Shown in pieces: positions 24,020 to 33,196 of a stretch of DNA of 64,000 bases. Below the pieces are notes generated by a model, which was not told where the DNA came from, made no database searches, and saw only the letters and a list, made by a program, of their open reading frames with translations. Each line of letters starts with the position of its first letter. The stretch's first letter is position 1. The position numbers and the translations under genes were made by a program. Source of the DNA: CAWKGV01 sp963849305 (lineage in GTDB: Bacteria > Pseudomonadota > Alphaproteobacteria > Acetobacterales > Acetobacteraceae); NCBI GenBank assembly GCA_963849305.1, contig CAWKGV010000025.1, positions 1 through 64,000 of the forward strand. Reading direction: 5' to 3'.

Positions 24020-27000
24020 CTAGCCGAACCGTGCCTTCACCCGCTCGCGCATTGACTGGAAGGTGACGTAGAGCATCGGGATTAGGAAAATGCCAATTGA
24101 GCTTGCCGCGATCATGCCGGCGAACACGGCGGTACCCACATCGCGCCGGCTGAGCATCGCCGCCCCGTGCGCGGTCACCAACGGGATCAGTCCCAGGATG
24201 AACGCCACCGAGGTCATCATCACCGCCCGGAAGCGCAGGCGGGCGCCAAGCACCGCGGCCTCGCGGATCGGCACCCCCGCTTCGCGCTGCTCCTTGGCGA
24301 ACTCGATGATCAGGATGGCGTTCTTCGCCGCCAGCGCGATCAGCACCACGAGGCCGATCTGGGCATAGAGATCGACCGACAGACCCGCCACGACGATGCC
24401 GATAAAGGCACCGAGCACGCCGACCACCACCGACAGCAGCACGGGGATTGGGATGGTCCAGCTTTCATAGAGCCCCACCAGGAACAGATAGGCGAACAGG
24501 ACCGCCAGTCCGAGGATGATGCCGGTCTGCCCCGAGGCGAGCTGTTCCTGGTAGGCAGTGCCGGTCCACTCGAACCCGTAGCCGCGGGGCAGGTTCGCAT
24601 TGGAAATGTTTGACATGGCGGCGAGCGCCGTGCCCGACGACACGCCGGGTGCCGGGCCCCCGTTAATGCTGATCGCCCGGTAGTTGTTGTAGCGCGTGAT
24701 CACTTGGGGACCAGTAATGAAGCGCAATGAGGCGATCGAGCGCAGGGGTACCATCTCGCCCAGTTTGTTGCGGACGTAAATGCGCCAAATCGCCGGGATG
24801 TCGTTGCGATCGGACTCTTGCCCTTGCAAATTCACCTGCCAGGTGCGGCCATACAGGTTGAAGTTGTTGATGTAGAAGCCGCCCAGCGTGGCCTGGAGCG
24901 CGGTGAACACGTCCTCGATGTTGAGCCCGAGCGCCGCCGCCTTGTCGCGGTCGAGATCGAGGAACAGCGAAGGATTGTCGGCGGTGAACGTGGAGAAGAC
25001 GCGGGCCAGGCTCGGGTTTTGGTTCGCCGCTGCCACCAACCCGCGCATGACTTGCCCGTTCTGTGCCGGCTCCTGGCCTTGCAGCGCCTCCAGATCATAC
25101 TCAAAGCCGGAGCCGGTGCCGAGCCCAATGATCGGCGGCAGGTTGAATGGGAATATCACGGCGGAGCGGATCTGCTGCGCCGCCCCGAAGGTCCGTCCCA
25201 CCAGCGCCTGCACCGAATTGGCGGCGCCGACACGGTCGGCGAACGGTTTCAGCCGCGCGACCATGAACACGTTGTTCGGTTCCTGCACGCCGTCGAGCAG
25301 CGAGAAGCCGATGATCGAGAGCGTGTCCTGCACCTGCGGCATACGCTTGAGGATCTGCTCGACGCGCCCTGCCACGTCGCCGCTGCGCGCGACCGAGGCG
25401 CCGTCTGGGAGCTGCACGGAGATGAAGAAGGCGCCCTGATCCTCCTCCGGCAAGAAACCGGTCGGAGTGTGCATCATCATCCAGCCCGATCCGGCGGCGA
25501 ACACCAGCACCAAGAGGACGGACAGAGCCGAGACCCTGACCAGCCGGCGCACCGAGCCCGCATAGCCGTTGCGCACATGATCGATGCCGTTCAGCACCCA
25601 TCCCATGATCCCGCGCTTGCGGCCGGTGTGGCGCAGGAACAATACGCATAGCGCCGGCGACAGCGTCAGCGCGTTGATCGCCGAGATCACCATCGCGCAA
25701 CTGATCGTCACCGCGAATTGACGGAAAAGGATTCCGGAGAGACCGGGGATGAAGCCCACCGGGACGAACACCGACAGCAAGACGAGCGAGATCGCTACGA
25801 TCGGCGCGGTGATCTGGCGCATCGCCTTGAGCGTCGCCTCAGCGGGCGAGAGCGCCGGCTCCTCCTCCATCACGCGCTCGACGTTCTCCACCACCACGAT
25901 CGCGTCGTCCACCACGATGCCGATCGCCAGCACCATCGCGAGGAGCGAGACGGTGTTGATCGAGTAGCCAAGCGCGAGCAGGGCGGCGAAGGTGCCGATC
26001 AGGCTGACCGGCACCGCGACGGTGGGGATGATGGTCGCGCGCACGCTTCCCAAGAACAGGAATACGACCAGCACGACCAGTCCGAACGCCTCGGCCAGCG
26101 TCTTCACCACCTCGCGCACCGTGTCGCGCACGAACTCGGTCGTGTCGTACATCACCAGGGAATGCAGGCCCGTGGGATAGCGGGGCGCCAGGCGCTCCAG
26201 GGTCGCGCGCACGGCCGCCGCCGTTTGTACCGCGTTGGCCCCGGGCGCGAGGTAGATCCCGATGGGCACGGCGGGCCGACCGTTCAGCCGCGTCTCCCGG
26301 TCCATGTTCAGGGCGCCGAGCTGTACATCCGCCACGTCGCGCACGCGCAGCACCGAGCCGTCCGGGTTCGCGCGGATCACGATGTTGCCGAACTGCGCGG
26401 GGGTAACCAGCCGCCCCTGCGTTTGCAGGTTGAACTGGAACTGCTGGCCGTTACCGATCGGCCGCGCGCCGATCCGCCCCACGGGCGCCACCACGTTTTG
26501 CTGCTGCACCGCGGTCACGATGTCCGATGGTGAGAGGCCAAGCTCCGCCAGCCTGTCCGTGTTGAGCCACAGCCGCATGGAGTAGTTGAGCTGGCTGAAC
26601 AGGGTGGCCTGGCCGACGCCCGGCGTGCGCGAGAGCTGGTCGAGCACGTTGATCAGCGCGTAATTGGTGATGAACAGCGTGTCCATCTTCGGATCGTCGC
26701 TGTAGAGGGCCAGGAACTCGAGGATTGCCGAGGACTTCTTTTGGACCGTCAGGCCTTCCTGCTGCACCTCCGCCGGCAGCAGAGCGAGCGCTGTCTGCAC
26801 ACGGTTGTTGACGTTGACGGTGTCGATGTCGGGATTGGAGCCGAGCGCGAAGCTGACCGACAGGTTATAGCTGCCGTCATTGCCGCTGCTCGACTTCATG
26901 TAGAGCATCTTGTCCACGCCGACCACCTGCTGCTCGATCGGCTGGGCAATGGCGCTCTCGACCACCGCCGCGGAGGCGCCTGGATAGCTCGCGGTTACGG

Positions 27001-27133
27001 TGACCTGCGGCGGGACGATGTCGGGCAGTTGCGAGACGGGAATGCGCGTCATCGCAAGCACGCCGGCGATGGTGATGACGATGGCGATGACGATCGCCAG
27101 CCGCGGCCGGCGGATGAAGACCGAGGAGATCAT
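24020..27133 (-). CDS. RND-type multidrug efflux permease (HAE1 family)
   Basis: A 1037-residue inner-membrane proton/drug antiporter of the AcrB/MexB type. Features: FIRRPRLAIVIAIVITIAG at the N-terminus, QLPDIVPPQVTVTASYPGAS, the paired Asp of the proton relay in VDDAIVVVENVERVM, FFISVQLPDGASVARS in the porter domain, and the relay Lys in ALAAKNAILIIEFAKEQ. Twelve hydrophobic spans can be counted in the usual two clusters. Its ATG overlaps the adaptor stop codon as ATGA. There is no outer-membrane factor and no TetR-type repressor in the window, so the pump probably borrows a TolC homologue. Confidence 0.96.
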   Translation of the reverse strand: MISSVFIRRPRLAIVIAIVITIAGVLAMTRIPVSQLPDIVPPQVTVTASYPGASAAVVESAIAQPIEQQVVGVDKMLYMKSSSGNDGSYNLSVSFALGSNPDIDTVNVNNRVQTALALLPAEVQQEGLTVQKKSSAILEFLALYSDDPKMDTLFITNYALINVLDQLSRTPGVGQATLFSQLNYSMRLWLNTDRLAELGLSPSDIVTAVQQQNVVAPVGRIGARPIGNGQQFQFNLQTQGRLVTPAQFGNIVIRANPDGSVLRVRDVADVQLGALNMDRETRLNGRPAVPIGIYLAPGANAVQTAAAVRATLERLAPRYPTGLHSLVMYDTTEFVRDTVREVVKTLAEAFGLVVLVVFLFLGSVRATIIPTVAVPVSLIGTFAALLALGYSINTVSLLAMVLAIGIVVDDAIVVVENVERVMEEEPALSPAEATLKAMRQITAPIVAISLVLLSVFVPVGFIPGLSGILFRQFAVTISCAMVISAINALTLSPALCVLFLRHTGRKRGIMGWVLNGIDHVRNGYAGSVRRLVRVSALSVLLVLVFAAGSGWMMMHTPTGFLPEEDQGAFFISVQLPDGASVARSGDVAGRVEQILKRMPQVQDTLSIIGFSLLDGVQEPNNVFMVARLKPFADRVGAANSVQALVGRTFGAAQQIRSAVIFPFNLPPIIGLGTGSGFEYDLEALQGQEPAQNGQVMRGLVAAANQNPSLARVFSTFTADNPSLFLDLDRDKAAALGLNIEDVFTALQATLGGFYINNFNLYGRTWQVNLQGQESDRNDIPAIWRIYVRNKLGEMVPLRSIASLRFITGPQVITRYNNYRAISINGGPAPGVSSGTALAAMSNISNANLPRGYGFEWTGTAYQEQLASGQTGIILGLAVLFAYLFLVGLYESWTIPIPVLLSVVVGVLGAFIGIVVAGLSVDLYAQIGLVVLIALAAKNAILIIEFAKEQREAGVPIREAAVLGARLRFRAVMMTSVAFILGLIPLVTAHGAAMLSRRDVGTAVFAGMIAASSIGIFLIPMLYVTFQSMRERVKARFG

Positions 27134-28347
27134 CGCGCGGCCGTGGCGCTCGCCTTGGCTGGCGTCGGCGACGCGTTCGCGCGCTTCAGCTCAGCCGGGC
27201 TAGCGCCAGGGGTTGGGGCGGCCGGGCCCGGCACGACGGTTATGCCCGGGTGCACCTTCTGCACCCCGTCCACGATCACCGTCTCGCCCTGTGTCAACCC
27301 GGTGAGCACGGTCGCGGTCGAAGGCGTGGATTGGCCGAGTTGCACGCGCGCCTCGCGCACCTTGTTCTGCGCATCGACGGTATAGACGTAATCGCCCCGC
27401 AAGTCGGATAGAACGGCGGCACGCGGGATAGCGAGCAGTTGCACCGGCTCCGCGCCTTCCAGCATCACGGTGACGAACTCCCCGTCCACCAGCTCGCGCA
27501 CGGTCGCCTGGTTGACCTTTGCGCCGCTGACTGGCGGGTTAGGGATGCTGCCGCGCAGCGTGATCGAGTCGGTGCTGGGGGAAACCGTGTTGTCCACGAA
27601 GTCGAGCGTGCCGATCTGGCCGTAGGTTCGGCCGTCCGGCAGCCTAAGCTTGACGACAACCGCCTTCAACCCGCCTTTGTCGGCGTATCGGTGCCTGAGG
27701 TCCAAGTTCGTGCGCAGCGAGATCGGGAACACGACGTACATCGGATCTTGGCTGACGATCCTGGTCAGCGTGCCGGAGCCGGGTGAGACGACATTGCCCG
27801 GCGTCACCGAGGTGCGGCCGATCTTGCCTTCGATCGGCGCGTGGATTTCGGTATAGCTCAGGTTGATGGCCGATTGGCGCTGCTGCGCCTCGGCCGACTG
27901 CACTTGGGCGGCGTCGGAGAGCAAGGTGGCGCGGGCCGTGTCCACCGCCGATTGCTGGCCCGCCGGCGTTCTCAGCAGCGACGCCGCCCGATCATAGGTG
28001 AGCTTGGCGTTCTGCAATTGCGCCTGCGCCTGCTGCACCGCCGCCTGCTTGGCCGCCAAGTCCGCTTGGAACGGCGGCTGCTCGAGCACATAGAGCAAAT
28101 CGCCCTTCTTGACCTCAGATCCTTCGACGAAGTTCTGCTGCTCGAGGAACGCGGTGACGCGCGCCACCAGCGCCACTCGCTGGGGTGCCTGGATGCGGCC
28201 GACGAACTCCGAAGATTCCGTGATCGGCTGGGGCTCGGCGCGCACCACGCCGACCCCGGGCGGCCCGGCCTTGGGCATCTGCGCACCCGCGACGCCGATG
28301 GCGAGCAGCAGCGCGGTGAGCGCAGCCGCCGGCAAGCGGAAGGTCAT
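27130..28347 (-). CDS. RND efflux periplasmic adaptor (membrane fusion protein)
   Basis: About 405 residues. I place the start at 28347, which puts a clean signal peptide (TFRLPAAALTALLLAIGVAG) at the N-terminus; an upstream in-frame start would add a charged stretch. The order follows AcrA/MexA: lipoyl half (GRIQAPQRVALVARVTAFLE, VKKGDLLYVLEQPPFQADL), a coiled-coil hairpin rich in Ala/Gln, second lipoyl half (IHAPIEGKIGRTSVTPGNVV), then the beta-barrel and membrane-proximal domains. No lipobox Cys is seen. The C-terminal Ala/Pro-rich tail is longer than usual. It is translationally coupled to the permease gene. Confidence 0.94.
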   Translation of the reverse strand: MTFRLPAAALTALLLAIGVAGAQMPKAGPPGVGVVRAEPQPITESSEFVGRIQAPQRVALVARVTAFLEQQNFVEGSEVKKGDLLYVLEQPPFQADLAAKQAAVQQAQAQLQNAKLTYDRAASLLRTPAGQQSAVDTARATLLSDAAQVQSAEAQQRQSAINLSYTEIHAPIEGKIGRTSVTPGNVVSPGSGTLTRIVSQDPMYVVFPISLRTNLDLRHRYADKGGLKAVVVKLRLPDGRTYGQIGTLDFVDNTVSPSTDSITLRGSIPNPPVSGAKVNQATVRELVDGEFVTVMLEGAEPVQLLAIPRAAVLSDLRGDYVYTVDAQNKVREARVQLGQSTPSTATVLTGLTQGETVIVDGVQKVHPGITVVPGPAAPTPGASPAELKRANASPTPAKASATAAR

Positions 28348-28454
28348 GTTCGATCGTCTCCGGCCGCAGCCAAACAACCCGTGAAGTACGGGGAGCCGGG
28401 CCGGGGGTCAATGCCGGTCTTGCGTCGCGGCGGCGCCCGCCGCAGGCTTGGGTC

Positions 28455-29342
28455 ATGTGGGCCGAACCCCCCGCGAGGCTACCCACGCGCGTCCTGACCC
28501 GGATGCCAGAGCGGTTCCGCCGGATGCAGCGAAGCGAATGGGCCGACGCCAACCGCGCCGGCGCCCCTGTGGATTGCTTCCTCGAAGGCCCTTGCTTCGA
28601 TGCGGCGGGGCGGCTGCATGTGGTGGACATCCCATACGGCCGCATCTTCCGCATCGAGGGCGACGCCTGGACGGGGGCGGCCGAATACGACGGGTGGCCG
28701 AACGGGCTCAAGGTGCTGCCGGATGGCGCGCTGCTCGCGGCTGATTACCGGCGCGGGCTGATGCGCATCGACCCGGCGAGCGGCGCGGCGACGCCGCTGC
28801 TCCAGACCGTCATGAGCGAAGGCTTCAAGGGGCTGAACGACCTCACCTTGCACGAGGATGGCTCGGTGCTGTTCACCGACCAGGGCCAGACCGGCTTGCA
28901 AGACCCGACTGGCCGGGTGTGGCGGCTGCATTCCGATGGCCGGCTCGATCGGCTGATCGCCACCGGCCCTAGTCCCAACGGAATCGTGCTGAACACGGCA
29001 CAGACATACGTGTACGTCGCGATGACCCGCTCCTGCGAGGTCTGGCGCTTCCTGCTGCGCCCGGACGCGGTGGTGGCCAAGGCGCAATGCTTCGCGCGCG
29101 TGCCGCCTGGCACGTCCGGGCCGGACGGCCTCGCGATGGATGCGGCGGATCGGCTCTATATCGCCAATCCCGGGCACGGCTGCGTCTGGGTGGTGGACCC
29201 GCAAGGCGAGCCGCTCTATCGGATCGACAGTTGCGCCGGACGGATGGTCACCAACTGCGCCCTCGCCCCGGACGGCCAGACGCTGGTGATCACCGAATCC
29301 GAAACCGGAAGCATTCTTGCCTGCGAGGTGCCGCCGCCATGA
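28455..29342 (+). CDS. SMP-30/gluconolactonase-family protein
   Basis: A 295-residue six-bladed propeller of the SMP-30/LRE family, lactonases that open sugar or other lactones using a bound divalent metal. Metal-site candidates are the Glu in FLEGPCFDAAGRLHVVD, the Asn in GPSPNGIVLN and the Asp in SGPDGLAMDAADRLYIANP. Repeated blade motifs such as LPDGALLAADYRRGLMRID and DGSVLFTDQGQ are clear. No signal peptide is visible. Its stop codon overlaps the next ATG (ATGA), tying it to HMG-CoA lyase; this does not reveal the lactone substrate. It is divergent from the RND operon. Confidence 0.88.
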   Translation: MWAEPPARLPTRVLTRMPERFRRMQRSEWADANRAGAPVDCFLEGPCFDAAGRLHVVDIPYGRIFRIEGDAWTGAAEYDGWPNGLKVLPDGALLAADYRRGLMRIDPASGAATPLLQTVMSEGFKGLNDLTLHEDGSVLFTDQGQTGLQDPTGRVWRLHSDGRLDRLIATGPSPNGIVLNTAQTYVYVAMTRSCEVWRFLLRPDAVVAKAQCFARVPPGTSGPDGLAMDAADRLYIANPGHGCVWVVDPQGEPLYRIDSCAGRMVTNCALAPDGQTLVITESETGSILACEVPPP

Positions 29343-30259
29343 ACGAGCATGTCAGTATCTGCGAAGTTGGTCCCCGCGATGGGTTGCAGATCGCCAAGTC
29401 GCGTATGGCAACCGATGCGAAGCTGCGGTGGATCGCCGCCATCGCCGCCGCCGGGGTGAAAGAGATCGAGGTGGGCAGCTTCGTCCCGCCGCGCGTCATC
29501 CCGCAGATGGCCGACACTGAGGAGGTGGTGCGCCGCTCGTTGGCAATACCAGGCCTCACGGTGATCGCTCTCGTGCCCAATCTGCGCGGCGCGCAGGACG
29601 CCTACAAAACGGGGGCGCACAAGATCAGCGTGCCGGTTTCGGTCAGCGAGGGGCATAGCCGCTCAAACCTCAACCGCGCGCCTGCGGAGAGCATCGTCGA
29701 AGTCGGCCGGTTGATGGAGTGGGTGAAGGCGCAGCCCCGGCGGATGGAGGTGATCGCTGCTTGCTCCACTGCTTTCGGTTGCTCGATCGACGGCGTGGTG
29801 CCGACCGCGAAGGTAGTCGAAGTGGCCTTCGGCCTCGCCCGCGCGGGCGCGGACAAGATCATGCTGGCCGATACGGTGGGCTACGGCCATCCGGCGCAGA
29901 TCAAGGAGGTGGTGCGCGCGGTCCGGGACGCGATCGGCCCGGTGCTGCATGGACTGCACTTGCACGACACGATGGGCCTCGGGCTCGCCAATGCGCTCGC
30001 CGGGCTGGAGGAGGGCATCCGCGCCTTCAATTCCTCCCTGGCCGGGCTTGGCGGCTGCCCGTACGCGCCCGGCGCATCGGGCAATATCGTCACCGAGGAT
30101 CTGGTGTTCATGCTGGAAAGCATGGGCTTCGAGACGGGCATCGATCTTCCGAAGCTGATGCAGGCCCGCACGCTGTTGCATGAGGGGCTGCCGGATGAGC
30201 CGATGCACGGCCAGGTGCCGAAGGCGGGGATTCCACAGACGTTCCGCGCCGCGGCTTAA
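29339..30259 (+). CDS. mvaB: Hydroxymethylglutaryl-CoA lyase
   Basis: Cleaves HMG-CoA to acetyl-CoA and acetoacetate, the last step of leucine breakdown. 306 residues. The TIM-barrel HMGL family motifs are intact: ICEVGPRDGLQ (catalytic Arg and Asp), IEVGSFVPPRVIPQM, SVSEGHSRSNLNR, the metal-binding HLHDTMGLGLANAL and the flexible-loop Cys in GLGGCPYAPGASGN. The start at 29339 overlaps the stop of the lactonase gene. No isovaleryl-CoA dehydrogenase or methylcrotonyl-CoA carboxylase genes are adjacent, so it may serve another acyl-CoA route; the CoA-transferase at 63 kb could use the acetoacetate. Confidence 0.94.
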   Translation: MNEHVSICEVGPRDGLQIAKSRMATDAKLRWIAAIAAAGVKEIEVGSFVPPRVIPQMADTEEVVRRSLAIPGLTVIALVPNLRGAQDAYKTGAHKISVPVSVSEGHSRSNLNRAPAESIVEVGRLMEWVKAQPRRMEVIAACSTAFGCSIDGVVPTAKVVEVAFGLARAGADKIMLADTVGYGHPAQIKEVVRAVRDAIGPVLHGLHLHDTMGLGLANALAGLEEGIRAFNSSLAGLGGCPYAPGASGNIVTEDLVFMLESMGFETGIDLPKLMQARTLLHEGLPDEPMHGQVPKAGIPQTFRAAA

Positions 30260-30264
30260 ATCAG

Positions 30265-31260
30265 TCATTGCGGGGCTTGACTGGGCTTGACCCGGCCATC
30301 CACCGCGAGGTCGGTGCCGCCCCCCTCGCGCACGATCCGGATCGGAGGCAGACCGACGATGTCATAGGTGGAGGATGCGATCCCGATGCCTGCCTGCTCG
30401 AACTCCCGCAGGATCTCACGGCTCATCGCGTCCTTCATCACCCGGCTGCCATGGGGTGGGGCCACGAACCGCAGCGCGAGTTCAATCCAGTTGTTGGTCA
30501 GGCTGTAGAACACCCTCGGCGTCATGTCAGCATTCGGCATCCCGTAGCGGTCGAGCATCAGCCTGACCCCCGCGCGCGCCTGCTCCTGCAACGCCGCGCT
30601 ATGCCTTTCGGCGCAGGCGAGCATGATCCGTTCGGCGCGCGCGTGATCGGACCCGTAGCCGATCGTCAGGCGCATCTCTTCCCAGATCAGCGGGAAGTCG
30701 CGGCTATAGTTGTACACGGGCTCGTCGAAGATCGTGGCGTTGCTGACGGTCACGATGCGCCCGGTGAACTGCCGCCCCTCGACCCAGACGGCGGGCTCGG
30801 CCGACTGCAGCGCCGGCGGCTGTCCCATCTCCATGATGGTCGTCTGCATGAAGCCCACGCCGATCACGTCACCCCGTACATTCGAGGCCATGACGATACG
30901 GTCGCCCACCTTGAACATATTTCCCCGCAGGATGACGAAATACCCCGCGATGGCGGTGATCACCTTCTGCAAGGCGAAAGCAAGCCCGGCGCTGAACAGC
31001 CCGAGAATAGTGGCGAGCTGCTGGGCGTTGTTGAACCAGATCGAGACGAGGCCCATCAGCAGAATGACGCCCGTCAGAAGGCTGGCGAATTGCTGGGTCC
31101 AAAAGCGGAGCTGAAGCAGCTCGGGGCGGGAGACCCACCGGATCACCAGCCCGAGCGCGGAGCGCAGCACCACGAACACCGCGACGAGGATCAAGGTGAG
31201 CAGCACCTTGTACCCTGTCTCCGCGTCGATCCCGACCAGCGTGACCCCGGATACTTGCAT
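30265..31260 (-). CDS. MscS-type mechanosensitive channel
   Basis: 331 residues from the ATG at 31260, chosen because AGGAGG lies just upstream. Three hydrophobic segments are followed by the pore-lining helix ILGLFSAGLAFALQKVITAI and the MscS signature YFVILRGNMFKVGDRIV. The cytoplasmic beta domain follows (GFMQTTIMEMGQPP, GRIVTVSNATIFDEPVYNYS). The C-terminal part TPRVFYSLTNNWIELALRF is typical. It releases solutes on hypo-osmotic shock. The first two spans are fewer than in larger homologues, so this is the small MscS class. It is convergent with HMG-CoA lyase with five bases between stops. Confidence 0.9.
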   Translation of the reverse strand: MQVSGVTLVGIDAETGYKVLLTLILVAVFVVLRSALGLVIRWVSRPELLQLRFWTQQFASLLTGVILLMGLVSIWFNNAQQLATILGLFSAGLAFALQKVITAIAGYFVILRGNMFKVGDRIVMASNVRGDVIGVGFMQTTIMEMGQPPALQSAEPAVWVEGRQFTGRIVTVSNATIFDEPVYNYSRDFPLIWEEMRLTIGYGSDHARAERIMLACAERHSAALQEQARAGVRLMLDRYGMPNADMTPRVFYSLTNNWIELALRFVAPPHGSRVMKDAMSREILREFEQAGIGIASSTYDIVGLPPIRIVREGGGTDLAVDGRVKPSQAPQ

Positions 31261-31426
31261 CCGCCATCCTCCTAGCCTGTCCGACGGACAAGCACGCAAG
31301 AGTCAGGCGTTCGGTCCGCCAATCGTGTTAGGCAAGCGGATCACCTTTCCCCAGGCAATCCGCTCCGCGCCTGGCGATGGGGCTAGGGCGGCGGCTACAC
31401 GCGCGAGACGCCGAACCGCGTCGGCG

Positions 31427-31756
31427 TCACCGCTCCGGTTGGGCCTCGCGCTCCTTCGTTGACTGCCAGCCCGCCTCGGCGCCCTCCTTCGTTGCCTGCC
31501 AGCCCGCGGCGGCGTCATTTTTCGTCGCGTGCCAGCCCGCCGCGGCGCCTTGTTCCGTCGCGTGCCAGCCGTGCTCCAGCCCCTGCCCAGTATTATGCGC
31601 GGCATTGCCGAGATTGCCGCCCGCGCTCCGGAAATCCTGGCTTGCCCACCCTCCCTGGTCTTGCGCTCGCGTCGTCTCGGTGGACTGCGCGAGGACCGGA
31701 GCGGCGGTTAGGACCATGCCGAGAAGCGCGCCGGACATGATAGCGAGACGCATCAT
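31427..31756 (-). CDS. Small exported protein with 11-residue GWxxTK repeats
   Basis: 109 residues starting at tandem ATG codons (31756/31753) after AAGGG. Signal peptide: LAIMSGALLGMVLTAAPVLA, cleavage near LAQ. A linker rich in Gly/Asn/Gln leads to four consecutive 11-residue repeats: GWHATEQGAAA, GWHATKNDAAA, GWQATKEGAEA, GWQSTKEREAQ. The 11-residue period with alternating small and charged residues recalls LEA-type or phasin-like amphipathic helices. I do not recognise a named family, and the role as a stress-related periplasmic protein is a guess. Confidence 0.65.
   Translation of the reverse strand: MMRLAIMSGALLGMVLTAAPVLAQSTETTRAQDQGGWASQDFRSAGGNLGNAAHNTGQGLEHGWHATEQGAAAGWHATKNDAAAGWQATKEGAEAGWQSTKEREAQPER
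31439..31570 (-). repeat. Four tandem 33-base units coding the GWxxTK repeat
   Basis: Each unit begins with Gly-Trp. The first three share Ala-Thr at positions four and five and Ala-rich ends; the fourth has Ser-Thr and is the most diverged. Confidence 0.8.
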
Positions 31757-31806
31757 CGTTTTTCCCTTGTCGCATTGCTGTCCCGGAAGATGAGGGCCGC
31801 TTCGGA

Positions 31807-33189
31807 TCAGTTCAAGAAAACCTTCCCCGGGTTCAGGATGCCCCGCGGATCGAGCGCCAGTTTGACCGAACGCATCACCGCCAGCGCCTCCGCCCCGTGC
31901 TCTTGCTCCAGGAACTCGCGCTTGCCGATCCCGACGCCATGCTCGCCGCTGCACGAGCCCTCCGCCGCGAGCGCGCGCGCGACGATCTTCTTGTCGAGTT
32001 CCCAGGCGCGCGCGAGCGCGTCGGGCTCGGGCGGTACCAGGATCACGGTATGGAAGTTGCCATCGCCCACATGCCCAACCACGGCCGCGGTCAGGCCGGA
32101 GGCGAGGATGTCCTCCTTGGTGCCAAGAATGGCCTCGTCGAGCCGGGAGATCGGCACGATGGAATCGGTGGTAAGCGCCTGGTGCCCCGGCTTGAGCGCC
32201 AGCGCCGCCCAGAGCGCGTCGTGCCGCGCTTGCCAGAGTTTGACCCGCTCAGCCGGGTCGGTTGCCCAGCGGAACCCCTTGGCACCGCAGTCCTTGGCGA
32301 TCTCCTCGGCCTGCCGGGCCTGTTCGGCAACCGAGGCCGGCGTTCCGTGGAACTCGAAGAACAGGCTCGGTAGCGGCTCCAGCCCGTCGAGCTTCGAGTA
32401 GGCGATGCAGGCGCCCATCTGCACATCGTCGAGCAGTTCCATTCGTGCCACGGGAACGCCCGACTGCATCACCGCGATCGCCGTGTCCACGGCGCCGCGA
32501 AGCTCAGGGAACTGGCAAGCGGCGGAGGAGATTGCTTCCGGGATGCCGTGTAAGCGGAGCTGGATTTCGGTGATGACGCCGAGCGTGCCTTCCGAGCCGA
32601 TGAACAGCCGTGTGAGATCGTAACCGGTGGACGATTTCCGCACCCGCCCGCCGGTTTTGATTAACCGCCCGTCGGCGAGCGCCACTGTCAGCCCCAGCAC
32701 GTTCTCGCGGATCGTGCCGTAGCGAACGGCGTTGGTGCCCGACGCGCGCGTGGCGCACATCCCGCCCAACGTGCAAAGAGCGGTGCCGGGATCGACTGGG
32801 AAAAAAAGTCCCTGATCGCGCAAATGCTCGTTGAGCAGCGGGCGGGTGACGCCGGCTTCCACGCGGCAGTCCATGTCGGGCTGGCTTACCTCGATGATGC
32901 GCGTCATGCGCGAGAGGTCGAGCGTGATGCCGCCGCGCACCGGGGTCACATGGCCCTCCAGCGACGTGCCGGCGCCCCACGGCACCACGGGAACGCCGTG
33001 GGCGTAGCACAAATTGAGCAGCCGGGCCGCCTCATCGGAGGTCTCGATGAATGCCACCGCGTCGGGCAGCGCCGGAGGCTGGGTGTCCTGACCGTGCGAG
33101 TGATGCTCGCGAAGTGCGGCGTTGGTGGTGAGCCGCCCGCCCAGGAAGTCGCGGGCTGACCGGATCACCGCCTCAACGGGACGTGGCAT
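31807..33189 (-). CDS. FAD-linked D-lactate/2-hydroxyacid dehydrogenase
   Basis: A 460-residue flavoprotein of the GlcD/Dld type that oxidises D-lactate or a related 2-hydroxyacid and passes electrons to a quinone or cytochrome. The PCMH-type FAD domain shows VVPWGAGTSLEGHVTPVRGG, FFPVDPGTALCTLGGMCATR and FIGSEGTLGVITE. The C-terminal cap carries VVGHVGDGNFHT, SGEHGVGIGKREF and LDPRGILNPGKVF. The ATG at 33189 follows the stop of the upstream SBP by only seven bases, so the two are co-translated. That suggests, but does not prove, that the SBP ligand is a hydroxyacid or something that yields one. Confidence 0.9.
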   Translation of the reverse strand: MPRPVEAVIRSARDFLGGRLTTNAALREHHSHGQDTQPPALPDAVAFIETSDEAARLLNLCYAHGVPVVPWGAGTSLEGHVTPVRGGITLDLSRMTRIIEVSQPDMDCRVEAGVTRPLLNEHLRDQGLFFPVDPGTALCTLGGMCATRASGTNAVRYGTIRENVLGLTVALADGRLIKTGGRVRKSSTGYDLTRLFIGSEGTLGVITEIQLRLHGIPEAISSAACQFPELRGAVDTAIAVMQSGVPVARMELLDDVQMGACIAYSKLDGLEPLPSLFFEFHGTPASVAEQARQAEEIAKDCGAKGFRWATDPAERVKLWQARHDALWAALALKPGHQALTTDSIVPISRLDEAILGTKEDILASGLTAAVVGHVGDGNFHTVILVPPEPDALARAWELDKKIVARALAAEGSCSGEHGVGIGKREFLEQEHGAEALAVMRSVKLALDPRGILNPGKVFLN

Positions 33190-33196
33190 GGCCGCT

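Noticed and set aside
25718..26533. 271-codon plus-strand frame opposite the RND permease
   Set aside because: Low-complexity His/Arg/Asp-rich translation and no conserved pattern; the RND gene explains the region.
29087..29338. Longer start for HMG-CoA lyase
   Set aside because: The extension overlaps the lactonase gene and is Arg-rich; the ATG at 29339 gives the family's normal N-terminus.
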